A stretch of DNA of 64,000 nt, from positions 7,006,001-7,070,000 of the forward strand of contig BSYQ01000001.1 of NCBI GenBank assembly GCA_030272585.1. Direction: 5' to 3'. Source of the DNA: Bryopsis sp. KO-2023 (lineage: Eukaryota; Chlorophyta; Ulvophyceae; Bryopsidales; Bryopsidaceae). The notes beneath the pieces are model-generated. The model worked only from the letters and a program-made list of their open reading frames with translations, did no database searches and had not been told where the DNA came from. This document shows, piece by piece, positions 34,346-46,256 of this stretch. The position numbers and the translations under genes were made by a program. Positions within the stretch are counted from its first letter, which is position 1. The number at the start of each line of letters is the position of its first letter.

Positions 34346-36531
34346 ATCACAGCTGTGCGGGTCACCCTGGGATTTGTGTGTTTTTAAAATGAAAACCAGC
34401 ATCGTTTGTCTTGCCCTGAAGCAAACAAAAAAAAAGGGGAAAAAAGATGAGGGGAAAAAAAAAGCACAGGGTTTTTGTTTTATCGTCACTGATTTCCCCT
34501 CCCCTTCGACTTCCCAGCGTGTCCTTTTTCCCATAGGAAAAACAAAAAAGACTATGAATGGAAGCACAGTGGAGGAGGGGCGGATAAAACTGAGAGTGTG
34601 TGGCAAAAACAAATTGTAGAAAAATGAGACCTGGTTTTTGAGTTCGTTGGTTTTGTTGTGTGTTTTTGGTTTTGTTGGATATCCTGGCACTGATCAGTAT
34701 TTTTCTTTGGTTTAAAATCCGAAATGGAATCGGTGACTTGACAGAGAGTGGGGTGGTTGTGACGAAGTGGTGATCGAGGGAAGCATGACGGAGCTGTTGT
34801 GTGACTTGTAAGGAATTCTTGTAAGAGTAGTGCCGAGGAATGTTGCACTCGTCTCGTTGGGTTGGATGTTTATCCCAACATCATTCCATGTGTGTACAGT
34901 CTGACATGAGGAAAAGTGATCTCATCAAAACCCATGCCTGGTTGAACCATAGGAACGTAAAGACAAGCAGGTGTTGTACCTTTGATGCATGAGGGTGGAG
35001 GGAAAGCAGATCTCAACGTACATTTTTATTATCATCATTATTATTCTGTTGCCTTCAGAAAATGTACCCACATCAAGGGATGGATCATCCCTCCTCCCAG
35101 AAATGGAAATCTTTCCTTTTTGCTTCGACCGAGTGCTCCTGGGTGTCCTTCACCCAAAGAAATTGACATTTTCTCCACCAGAGAAATGTCGTTTCCCGGA
35201 CTGAATTTCATGTGCATGCGTGCATGGATGCATGACCACACCAAAGTTGTCCCTTATCCAACTAAAGAATAACATTAGGTTCTAATCCACATAAATGCTT
35301 TGCTAAAATAAAACCATGCCGATATCAATTTGCACACCCATCGGCCCTGGCGAGAACATTTGGAGTTCTACCTTTGATGGCACGCTTGGGGGGCCACAGC
35401 AAGCCACGACCAATGACCAAAAAAAAAATGCATCGTTTGGCTTTCCCCCATACTTATCTTTTTTTTTTTCCTTTTTCTTTTTTCCCCCCAAAACCACTTT
35501 CTGCTTCCTACAAAGAGAAAAAAACCAAAAAACCAAACACACAAAAACACAACATAGCTGTCCCACCCAAACAATGTTCCAGGGTACCCCTTTCTTTTTT
35601 TTGTTTTGCCTTTACCCTCCCACAAAAAGAAAACGCCCCCCTCCCCAAAATCGACCCCAAAAAAACCCAGAAACAAGGGTGCTTTCGTATCTTTTCTTCC
35701 TCCCTAACCTCTATGTAAGTGAACAGACTCTCGCTGCCACTCAGTTCATTTTCCCCCCTTGTTCCTTTGCACTCGATCAGCACATTTTCTTTTCCCCTTC
35801 TTGCACCTCCTGATCGACCTCCCTCCCCTCCCCACACTCCCTTTCTCAGTCCCTCCCTCCCTCCCTATCTCTTTTTTTTTCCCAGCCTCTGTCTGAAATT
35901 CAGAAACAAGAATAAGTACCATCCCACAAGCCCTGCTGCATGTAGTTTTTCCACATCTGTCGTTTTCTTTCTCTTTTTCTTTTCCCTTTTTGACTGCTAC
36001 CTCTGCAATGTTTTTTTTTTTTTTTTTGTCTTCAAGGAAATCCATCCCAAAATCCCACGCGAGAAAAGCGACCAAAAAAAAAACGCGAGTCTCAAAAATG
36101 CTGACATCTCAAATTCCCTGCGTTATTTTCTTTTCTTTTCCTTTTCTTTTTCTTTTTTTACACAGTTCACGTCCTAAACATGATGCAATACCACTCCTTG
36201 GTAAAATTAATTTCTTTGACACTCTCCCCTCCCTTCCACCCCACCCCTCGACCACCACCAAAGAAAAATGCCAGGGAAAAAACACAAAAGAACAGAGATC
36301 AGTGGTATTCTTTTCTTGTTTGCCCATCAAAATTCCTTTCTTTTTCTTGTCTTTCGGGTGCGATGTTTTTCTCTGAGTCCCCTCAGCTTTTTTTTTTTTT
36401 TTTTCCCTTCCCTTTTCTCATCCTGCTCTGTTTTTCGATAAGCGTTTTTTTTTGTTTTTTGTTTTCGTTCTTCTCCTTCGATTTCATGTTTATAAGATTT
36501 TTGTTTTCTTTCTATTCCTATTCTGAACCAG
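34346..36531. other. Intergenic between convergent genes with a long G-poor, pyrimidine-rich block
   Basis: Downstream of ZC3H15 and of the B3 gene. From about 35400 to 36530 the plus strand is rich in C, T and A runs and nearly empty of G. Long open frames here follow from the skewed base use and have no protein likeness, so I call none. Confidence 0.55.
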
Positions 36532-38823
36532 CTAGGAAACGACGGTCGGCCCTGGATCTACAGTAGTCACCGAATCTCCACAATAGCCCGCAGCATTAAA
36601 AGCCTCCAAAGCATCAATTTGGGTGTCAAAAAAAGCTTGATATTTTTCACCTGAAACCACCCACCATTACCTCGTGAATTTGACCGATAATTTTTTTTGT
36701 AATACATCCCCCAAAAAGATCCAGCGAATGTCAAAGTACGTCAAAGGATTTTAGATATCCTTATGTGCATGGGGCATTACTTACCTATGATCTCAATCAC
36801 TGCCGTCCACACACCATTCTGCGAAAACACCCTGCTTCCCGCTAGACCAGATGCATTTGGTATCGCCCGAAACACCCCATCTAGGAACAAAACAAAACAC
36901 CAAACAAAAACACACATCTCTACGTTAGATGGGATTTTTTTGCTTCATGACAATACAGAGAATCCCCATGGTTTCAAAGGAGGGGGGGGGGGTCATGGAA
37001 AAAAAAGAAACAACAAAATGTCTATTCACCTGGGGGAGGATGGAAACCATTCAGTTCTTGTGAAGAAGATGCCTGGCCTGGACCTCGTGGCGCCACTCCA
37101 GGTTGTTTTCGAATTTTTTTGGGTTGCGCAGGTTTAAGACTTCTTCGATGCTAGCACAATACACGCCCCCACGTCAACAGAAAACACCCACAGCTGACCA
37201 ACAGCCTTTCTTGCAAGCAAAATGTTTCTCACGACCTCATCGGAATGCCAGGAAGAGCCCAGTATGTAAATTGGCAGTCATATTTACCTAAACACCACTT
37301 CTGTGAAGCTGATTCTGACTGCAAATTGATACACCAAATCCATGAATGCACCCACCTGATCCCGCTTGTTCATCCCAGTTACAGCAGGGTTCACTCTTCT
37401 CAGTGGAGCCTTTCGTAGCATGTCCGCCTATAAAGAGGCCAACACCACTTCAATTATTTCCCAAAGCCGAACTTCCCAAAGCCGAACCCATTTGCACCCA
37501 ACCACACAAAACATCAAACAAACAGTTCGTGCACCATGTTCAATCATTACTTGCTTCAAGGAGAGCTGCTGCTTTTCATAAATCCTTAGTCATGGGAATT
37601 TATCCCTCCTGATCAGTATGATGGATAAATGCCAATGCATATATTTAGGACATTGATCCAGTTGATGAGGCCTCGCATGCATGCATGCAGCGGTCACCTC
37701 AGTCATCGGTCTTCCAGCAACGATCAGCGTGTTGTCCGGAAGGTGTGCGAAAATCATGACATCGCCAACTTTCAAATCGTAGCGCTGATGCATCTCCCCG
37801 ACGCCCTCCAATAAATACATCCTGCTTTGATTGTTGATCCAGAACCTAGTTTTTTTTCAGAAACATACATATTGCATTCAACTTCCATGCTGACTCATGC
37901 ATACTTCCGCACAATCCTTTTTTTTTTTTTTTTGAGGAGCAACAGTTCTTTTGCAAAATGAAAATAGAAAGAAACGCACATATTACTTATCTTTTGTGTA
38001 TATATAAAATATATCATCTCCAGGATGCTATAAGGTAAGCTTTTGGGGGAATTTCAGGTGTGATTTTTTATCTTCTTGTTGCGTTTTAAGGGATGCTACC
38101 CACCTGAATCTGAAAGTGTAAGCATTTCCCATTGAATCCGATGCTTCAATAGGGACTCCTGCTTGATTATCCAGCGCCGGAAAAAACTGCTCTGCAATCG
38201 CCTGTTTCAAATACAGCCACAGGATCGAATCTTCCCCAGTCATATTTGAACCAACAATCCTTTTATTGGGCAGCCCTTCTTAGCTCACATCAAATGGAAC
38301 CAAAAATAGCACAGAACTATGGATGCCACCACTGTTGCAAGACATTCTTGTTCGATTTCTGTTTCATGGGGACTCGATGACTAAGCGGGGGGGGGGGGGG
38401 GGGTTCAGTTTTTGTCTCTACCTTTGGAATGACCACCCTTCCAGCACCATTAGCATCGCTGGATGTTAACGGTTTCTCGTAAAAAATCTGAGCACCCATC
38501 CCTTCCAACGTTTTTGCAATCGTTAAGGCAGGGTTGTATGCCGGATCGTTGCCAGAATCTATCCCGCCGCCATTGAATGTGGGAGGTTGACCGGTGAATG
38601 GTCCCAACGGCGTCCCTGATGGGGCTGGAGATTGTGCTGGTGTGACAGGCGCTGGGGCTGGAGCTTGGGCTGGGGAGGGTGCAGATGCAGGTACAGATGT
38701 GGGACAAGGGGCAACGGCAGGGCTTGAGGCTGGGGCTGCACTGGGGGGTGGCCCCGTTGGGGCAGCCCCACTGTGTCCAGGCCCACTGGATATCACTCTA
38801 GAATACACCCGGAAAGTCAAAGC
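36532..38823 (-). CDS. B3-domain DNA-binding protein with C-terminal AP2-like segment (5' end not found)
   Basis: Nuclear transcription regulator of the green lineage. Exons 38422-38823, 38104-38201, 37698-37845, 37356-37427, about 37029-37140, 36794-36880 and 36532-36650. Seen: a Pro/Ala-rich stretch, then a B3 domain over three exons: FYEKPLTSSDANGAGRVVIP, EQFFPALDNQAGVPI, FRFRFWINNQSRMYLLEGV, and DLKVGDVMIFAHLPDNTLIV. FRFWxNNxSRMYxLEG is the signature of the ABI3/VAL class. After it come a basic patch (PKKIRKQ) and a segment reading NGVWTAVIEIIGEKYQAFFD then TQIDALEAFNAAGYCG, resembling the strand-helix core of an AP2 domain. In land-plant RAV proteins AP2 precedes B3; here the order is reversed. 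The link between 37356 and 37140 is not settled, and no ATG is found for the N-terminus. Confidence 0.83.
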
Positions 38824-40351
38824 CTTGCAGGTTTGAAGTTCAGAGCAAGAAAAAAAACAAAAGTTTCTGGACTAGTTTCTGGACGTCCAGTTTCTGTAAT
38901 GCACTGGTTAATCAGCGGGTTTCTGTGGGCTTCGATTCCTTTCCCAGCCGTCACTGGCGCATGGAGGAAAAGAAAGTCAACGTGGTTGCAGGCACGAGCA
39001 GGGCTGACTAAAACGAGTCGACCTCGTCGATGACTTCTGTGTAAACGTGGCGATTTTTGATTGCGAAAACGTCTGCTCCCTTCGACGAACCGAAAGTCTC
39101 ACCCCTCCGCCATCATTCTCCCGAAACCTTGGGTAGATATTTTCGACTGATTATCCTCTCTCTTCCACGACCTCAACGGGGGGAGCGATTTCACGGGCTA
39201 GGCAAAGACTCCAAGGCTATTGCCAACCGTTCACGAACGACTCGTCAATTCAAAACCGCCCGGCAATCCTTTTCTCGTCCGCAACTTCCTCAACCCCCCG
39301 AAAAATACCGTCTGTATTTTTTCGCCAACGACCAACTCGTTGTGTCCGATTCCAACACCGCTCACGAGCGCACTCAGGGGTATCCTCCTTCTCCCCAACC
39401 CGTATGTGTTTCGTCTATGTATTCCTGTGCTTGCTTTCGCGATGCCTCCCCGTATTTTTGTGCGTTTGGGCAATTCTCCTTGCTCAGGGACAAAAAAAAA
39501 GTGGCGAAACTTTTCGGAAACAAACGCTCACGACGCAGGACTTTTTCGAGCCGAGCCCTGCACGAGCCCTTCTTGCTTCCCCAATAAAATACGAAAAGAA
39601 AAAAAAAAGCACCACGCGTTCGAATCCGCCAGCAAGTTTTTCACGACCAAGACATGGCGTGCGAACTGGTTTCAATTCTCTTTCCGTGATTTGTGTGATT
39701 TTTTTTTTGTTTGCGTGCAAGACATTCTGTTGTGGTTTTTTTTTTGTTCGACGTGATCCCCCATCCAGTAAGCCAAACTGACACAAGACGAAGAAAACGG
39801 GAGTGGTGGAGAGCATCATGCTGATCAAGAGGCCAGATCACTGCGTGAATTACGTCATTTATATGATTTAAATAAATCAGCCGTCTGCCTTTCTTTGATT
39901 TGCACACACAGACATGATTTTTACTCTTTTCTTTCTTTTTGGTCTAAACTTTTTCTCTTCACACAAATCAACTCCTGTCGATGATAATCGAAAACAGAAA
40001 AAGGTGGAACACAACCCCAACAGTTTCTTTTTTTGGTGCTGCTCAAATTTTCAGGGGTCCCATTCAACAGGACATGGTCGGTCGATAATCAAATTCGATT
40101 TTGTAACATCTACCTATTCACATGAAAGAAGTTCGTTTTGATACAATCCTGGTGCAACGGCACAACACACCCACTATGACATACGGTCGATTGTCGACCC
40201 GTTCTCCCTCAAAACAGTAAAAAACACAGCTCGATTGACTTCGACAAAACTGTGAATGCACATTTGAGTGGGTATCCCTGCGACACAAGCCACCATTCTC
40301 CTCGGCAAATTCTTAACGAATCCACCATGGGCCTTGACGCACTCGCTGCTG
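38824..40351. other. Upstream region of the B3 gene and 3' side of RAB5IF
   Basis: First exon(s) of the B3 gene should lie in the left half, but I cannot name them. The plus-strand frames at 39057-39756 are rich in Pro, Ser and Arg with no likeness. A short duplicated TTTCTGGAC sits near 38870-38885. Otherwise nothing seen. Confidence 0.35.
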
Positions 40352-40708
40352 TTAGAATTGCACCAAAGAATAGGTTACCACCCAGGCCAGCATGAACATC
40401 GAAATCGCTGGCCCCAAGGCTTCTTGCCACAACACCGCATGTCCCCCATATTCATCAGGATCCACTCCAATCACTGAAGAGTAAAACACCACGGTTCCAA
40501 TGCTGTTCAAGGCAAGCTGTGTCAAAAATGCATTCAGGCCTGTGAATGGAATGAGACCCCAGACGATTCCCAGCACCAACGACACAGCCTGTCGAAACCA
40601 ATGAATGGCGGTTTTGAGCTCGTCCTCTTTCCACGTCGCCAGATCTCCGAGGCGAATTTTTTCCCAGGCGCTTAAATCCTGCTGGTTTTTGCTTTGGCTG
40701 GTGGACAT
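40352..40708 (-). CDS. RAB5IF: RAB5IF/OPTI-type membrane protein (C20orf24 family)
   Basis: Small two- or three-helix ER protein; in animals it is a partner of the multipass translocon and has also been called a respirasome assembly factor. Intronless, 118 residues from ATG 40708 (MSTSQSKNQQDLSAWEKI). Seen: the family core LKTAIHWFRQAVSLVLGIVW then GLIPFTG, a second helix region, the conserved DPDEYGGHAVLWQEAL and the last helix MFMLAWVVTYSLVQF, in the same order as the human protein (IYWFRQ...GVIWG...EEYGG). A non-ATG start five codons upstream is not needed. It lies head to head with the C2-domain gene, 683 bp apart. Confidence 0.88.
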   Translation of the reverse strand: MSTSQSKNQQDLSAWEKIRLGDLATWKEDELKTAIHWFRQAVSLVLGIVWGLIPFTGLNAFLTQLALNSIGTVVFYSSVIGVDPDEYGGHAVLWQEALGPAISMFMLAWVVTYSLVQF

Positions 40709-41391
40709 GGCGTGCGTCTCCACTGGACGAGAGTGCCCAAGACCTTGCTTCGATCGATGTTCTTTTTTTCCAGGGTCTGGGGCGATTTGTTGTGAATTGG
40801 TAAAGTTGATTTCCTCATCAATCGCTGTGTCGGATCAACATCACTCCCACCACGCGCACGTTTCGAAATTCTAAACGCTAAATTCGGTAGTAAGCGAGAG
40901 GCGGCGAAGCCATGACGGTCTGGGGAACCAATGACTGAAGTGGTAAACAGCGCGTGTTCTTCGTTGACCCAGAACTCTTTCGTTCTTCGGGCCACAGCGG
41001 CCCGTCAGAGAGCACGAACGTTCCAGTGAAGGGTGGAGTTTCGACCGAAAGCACCGCAACGACACCGAGTCGTGAGCAGCCGGAATCCAAGGGACCGATG
41101 GTCGCTTTACGGCTTGCTCACGTGTGCGAGGTTTCCCCCACCGCCGCAGCACATGGGAAATAACGTACGCGGTTTCCTGAATTCCGCTTATGTAATATCA
41201 TAGATTAATGCTTCAGAACATCTTATACTTCTTAGTGCAAAAGCCAAAGACAAACAGGAACTGATAAGAATCTGGTATTTTTCAAGTTGTGGCGATCGAA
41301 CCACTGCTCTTGTGCGTGACCATCGAACCGTTCTGTGTTTGCTTTCGTTATCTTTCTTGTACTTGTTGTTTCGCCGGGCTCCAAAGAGGCC
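40709..41391. promoter_or_regulatory. Divergent intergenic region, RAB5IF and C2-domain gene
   Basis: 683 bp between divergent ATGs. No coding frame that I support and no clear TATA box. Confidence 0.4.
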
Positions 41392-44300
41392 ATGCCTGAC
41401 CAACTCCTGGTGCGTTTGGTCCAAGCCACCAACTTGAGAGACGCCGCACACTTTGGCGTCCAAGACCCCTACGTTTCGGTAAGACGAGCAATCTCAACCC
41501 CGATAACGTCTGCGCTCGGAAACCAAAAGATCCCTTCCACAGGTGTCCTCTTTCTGTTGCACCCCAGCAATTCCAGGGGCGATATGCGATATCCGCTGGC
41601 GAAAGTCGTCGCAGGGTCTTGCAGGCGGACCCAATCGTTTTCTGTGTGACTTTCCTGCAGGTTACGTTTGGGGATGAACTGAAGCGCAGCAAAGTATGCA
41701 AAGGTGGTGGCGTCTCTCCCAAGTGGGAAGAAACCATCACGTTGTAAGCATCGTTCGCAGCGTTGCTCCTCCCTCTTGTCCTTCCTCGACTACAATCCTT
41801 TCTGACGTCTGTGTTTCTCCTGCTCTTCGTCTGTAGTGACGTCTTTGACCACAGCGTCGCCTCGCTGCGCTTAACGGTGGAAACGAAGAAATTTTTCGTC
41901 GTGGGGGAAATCGTAAGTGATTTTCAACATGAGTCACAACTTTCAAGTTTGGATTCAGATGCCAAAATCTATTTTTGGAATTCAAAATCTGGGTAGCTGC
42001 CAATATGTATTTTTTCCATTCATCTCATGCAGTCTTGGACATCCTTCATGAAAAGGATATTGAGGGAAAATTTCATTCATGCAGCGATTGAATGGAGCTG
42101 CAATTCTACCCTTTGGGGGGGGGGAACAATCGATTGGACTCGGTTTTGCATGCGATGGATGAATTATGCGGGTAAACGTAGTGGCCATGAAATCATACTG
42201 TGCATGAAGACATTTGGATGGTCAATTGCACTGAAAATTGACGTTGAATTTTTTGTTCATTCCCAGATTGGCACAGCAGAGATCAGTCTGACTGAGGTTT
42301 ATCAGACAGGCAACTTCAAGCGACGGATTCCCTTAGTAACGAAGGTGGGTTTTCATGTTTCAGCACTCATAAAGAGGTCATACATTATGATGAGCATTTG
42401 ACAGCAATATATATACTTACTCCGTCCGTGAATAACTGTCCACTTATGTTTGGGTTACAGTTCATGAGTGAGACGTCTAATTGATGTGAAATTTTGTGGG
42501 CAGCATCTCTGATACACGTAGATGAAGCCCACAAAATTCTAGATTCATTGGTGTACAGGCTGCGATGCAGTGACTCCGAAACCAGAAACGAAGCAAAACC
42601 CCCATTTTCACTTCGACGACTTTTATTTTTTGCATACCAAATTAGCCCAAAATTGTAAGATACTGTTATCAAGCAACAATATGCACTTCTTATAGTGTAT
42701 CCCCAAAATTTGCTCTGAAAATTCCACCTGGCCTCTCATGTAATGGGCTTGGCATTTCGTATCAAAGTCCCATTTTCTAGGCAGCTTGGTGACTTCCGCT
42801 CCTATTTTCGAGCGAACTGGCGCGAAAAGGTATCTTGAGTTCCGTTTCCGACGTTTGCGAGGTCGAGGTGGAGTTCGCGCATTGCGCTGCTATTTTCGGT
42901 TTCAGAGGTCGACTTTCCCTCGGTTTTATAGTCGTCACGATTAATGAGCGACGACATCATGCTTTACTCACTGGTTCAATTGCGACGAAATTTTTTGAGC
43001 TCGCCACAGAACATCTAAAGAATGTGTTCACAAAAGTTTGTGGCAAACAATGAACGTTTGACGTGTCAAAACGTTCACAGGAAGGTGAAAATGGGGGTTT
43101 TGCTTCGTTTCTGGTTTCGGAGTCACTGCATCGCAGCCTGTACACCAACGAATCTAGAATTTTGTGGGCTTCATCTACGTGTATCAGAGATGCTGCCCAC
43201 AAAATTTCACATCAATTGGACGTTTCACGCGTGAACTGTTACCCCAAACTAAAGTGGACAGTTATTCCCGGACGGAGTAAGTATATATATATTTGACAGC
43301 AAATTCATTAAGAAAGATGAAAAAAAAATGTACAGCTTTAAATTGATTGAGAAAGAGGGGAAAGGAAATTGTCTGGCCTCTTTGCTGGTTTAGCAGCACT
43401 CCTGGATTTACGTGAAAGGTCCCTTGGGTGGGGGGTTTGACACAACGGGGAGGTTTTGAAATTTTCAGGATGGGAGGCAGCGAGGTGAAATCGAAGCTGT
43501 GGTTAAGTATGGTGATTTCTGGAACGGGAGCGTCATGGCTAGCATCAGCAGCATTGCCGAGGATGATGCTGTGGAGGACGATTTTTTGGGAAATTCCCAA
43601 AGGGAGGCAAGGCAGCTTCCCAGAGTGAGATGGGGGGAAAACTAGCTTTGTATTGAATTTGCTGATTGATGGAGGGGGGTCCCTTCTTAGTTTTCCATTT
43701 GGAATTGACACTCATTCACCAGTGCATACGATCACAGTTTAATTTTTCAGGAAAAATGGAAAGGGGGGGGAGTGTCTTCCTTGTGCTGAAAAAACATCCC
43801 TGGCCATATGAATATAATTTGTGCGATTTACCACAGCCTCCCTTGGTGACATCGGTCAGCGCAAATAGCACATGCAGCAACGGTCGTGCAACTAGAGTAG
43901 GTCCAAAACCAGCCAGATTTTCTTTGTCTTTTCTTCATTTTCTTTCCCATATGAAACCCTTTCCATGCACCTCTTGTTTTCGCCATTTGCTGGACACCTC
44001 TCGGGACAGGGAGCCAATGGAGAGTTGGCGGTCGTTGGGCTGGAAGCTATACTTTTCACAAGGGGGGGAAGGGGAGGGGTTGCTTGCTTGGTGTGCATTC
44101 CAATCTTTTCGAAAGCTTGATGTGTGCGGCCTTCTGTAGGATATGCCGGGTCTTCCAGACTACGGGCCCACCTCCCCTCAAGTACCGATGCAAGGAAGAA
44201 TAGAGACTCGATCATCGGTGCATTCGAGTGTTTCGTCTCAAAACAGCCTCGTATCTGCCCCCCATCATCCAAGCGTAAATGCACCCAGCCACACTCGTGC

Positions 44301-44727
44301 ATCCTCGCATCCACAGCAGCCAGAAGCAACCATTTTCAATTCTCCTCCGGACCATGTGTCATATCCCACCGTCGTTCAGATCTCGCCCCCCGTCTACCCA
44401 TTAACATCCTCGGCGTGCAACAATTGGGCGATCCAAAATTCCGCGCGTGGTTCTGAAAATGGGACGAGCAGCGAGGATATCGGCTCGCTGCATGATGGAA
44501 TGCTTAGGTCCATATCGTTAGACTCCACGCCGAGCGATTCACAGGTGGCGGCCACTAAAAGACAAAAAGAGTTCAGAGATCGCTTGGAGGCGTTACGGAG
44601 TGAAACTGGGAGGCCTCGTGTCAAAGAAGAACAGGAAGTAGATGGGGGAGATTGTGGGGAGCACGATCAAGGATTTTATCCAGAAGTTAAATATGAGGAG
44701 CCCCCTGTAGCTCCTATGTATTTGTAA
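41392..44727 (+). CDS. C2-domain protein with long disordered tail
   Basis: Probably a membrane- or calcium-linked adaptor. Exons 41392-41478, 41661-41743, 41837-41912 and 42267-42344 join in phase, then 43469 onward and the terminal exon from about 44140 to 44727. Seen: N-terminal C2 domain beginning MPDQLLVRLVQATNLRDAAH, with DPYVS, a GGVSPKWEETITL strand, the Asp-containing FDVFDHS loop, and IGTAEISLTEV then RRIPLVTK, as in plant SRC2/BAP-like C2 proteins. The tail is about 200 residues rich in Ser, Pro, Asn and Gln and ends YEEPPVAPMYL. Exons between 43500 and 44140 are less certain; one at 43840-43898 fits phase. Intron 4 is 1.1 kb because an 866-bp foldback element sits in it. Confidence 0.8.
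42416..43281. mobile_element. Stowaway/mariner-like foldback element in an intron
   Basis: Two inverted arms of about 200 bp (42416-42613 and 43078-43281) match at roughly 95 percent by eye and frame an inner part of about 460 bp. Both outer ends read CTTACTCCGTCCG, close to the CTCCCTCCGTCCC end of plant Stowaway MITEs and their mariner parents, and both are flanked by TA within short TA runs. No transposase frame is seen, so it is a non-autonomous DNA element. Taking it out leaves an intron of about 258 bp, the usual size here. Confidence 0.8.
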
Positions 44728-46256
44728 AATGTTGGAATTGTTCAAATGGGGGTGCTTTTTTGTGTTGGTCTTTATGTTTATGGACTTTTTTTTTTCCTCG
44801 TGTTTTTTTTTTTTTTTTTTTCTCAATGGGAGGAACCTGCAGATCGAATCAATCGGTAGGAAGTCCCCCCAAGAAACAGAATGTGCCGTTCCCTGATATT
44901 TTGTTCTTTGTTCAAGGTGTTCAACGTTTTTATAGACTTTTATAGTCTCAGGTTTTGGCGAGGAAATGGTGGCTTCGATAGGGACAGCCACATGCATTTT
45001 TCAGTGTGCATGCTTGTGGATGGATTGAGAGCTCTTGTCGAATAATTAGTGTTTTTGTTGGGGGGGGGTTACTGATGATACAGGTGCAATCTGTTGGATC
45101 AAGAACCAGTTTATTCTTGGCAGTTTTTTCTTTGATTTTGTGGTTTTTGTTATTTTAGCTCTCGTTTGGCATGCACATGATTTCCAGCCCCTCTCTTCCC
45201 CCCCCCCCCCCCAAAAAAAAAGAAGATTGATGAATGTGATTGAGGAATTGAATGCAGGAGTCGATTGGGAAGAGGGTTATTGGTCTGCCAACTGGTTTTG
45301 TTTTGTTTTATCCTTTTCTATATTTACTTTGTAGGGGAGAAATTTGATACCAAACTTGCAGAATTTGCTTGTGAATGGGAGCTTAGGGTGGTTTTCCTTG
45401 TAAAACATTGATGTAAAGAAATGAAACACAGAAATGTGAAACGAGTAGAAAAAAATTATTCGAGCTAAAGCTGGGAGGTTTTTTGGTACGATTGGATGGG
45501 GATTGGGGTAGCCAGTCTGACACACAAGGCCTGCAAGTACATTAAGTGGGTCATACGTTCCCACATTCCCTGAATCCAGGGTTGGAATGTTGTTGATCAC
45601 TTGGCCTCCCCTCCTAACTCAACCCCATTTAGCTGTCAGCGGTCGAGAGACTTCACCTGTGTGGGTGCAGTCAGAGACTCCAACTGCAGCGCAGCGTTGC
45701 AAAAACAAGCTGACGTGACTTTCGAGCAGTCGGTGTTTTGGGATGGCTAGGGGGAGGTGTGGTGCTCAAGTAGTAAACTGCAGTGATGCAGATCCATTCC
45801 TCCCTGTAGAAATTCAAACTCCAAATTTTCCGGAGGGTGGCTCTTGTCCGATTCTGTCCTGTCCTAAGTTGTCCAGCAGTTCAAAATCATTCTTTTAAAC
45901 TATTTTTTTAATTTGTTGTTCCCTGGGTCAAGACTGGAGGTTGGTATTCCGATTAAGGTACCATTTCTGACAAGTTTCCAACAAGGTGATACCGACCGAG
46001 AAATGCCAGCAGGTCACCCAACATCAACTGTGCATTTCATTTGGTGCAGAGGCTTCTGATTGTTCTGATGACCAGCGCTCCTCTTGATCAGCTCAAGGTC
46101 GCGCAGGAGACGCAGAAGATGCAAGATATCCATCCATACGGATTGAATGAAGTTTTCTTATCACAACGAAAACCAGCAGCAAACACAAGCACATCGTAAC
46201 ACTCACTACGTTCTAAAGAAACCAACACCACCAAAGAAAACCACCCCGAAGATCCT
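44728..46256. other. Intergenic between convergent C2 and OST1 genes
   Basis: T runs near 44800, a C run at 45200, a G run near 45060. Two short protein-like frames, minus 45450-45600 and plus 45630-45750, are noted in the findings, but I cannot place exons. Confidence 0.4.

Noticed and set aside
35316-36566. Several overlapping plus-strand frames of 110-165 codons
   Set aside because: They arise from G-poor low-complexity DNA, with Phe/Pro/Lys runs and no domain.
39057-39756. Plus-strand frames upstream of the B3 gene
   Set aside because: No good start context, no likeness, and composition like untranslated DNA.
42385-42672. Frame shared by both arms of the foldback element (reads ENGGFASFLVSESLH)
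   Set aside because: It recurs only because the arms are copies; it is short and has no transposase motif.
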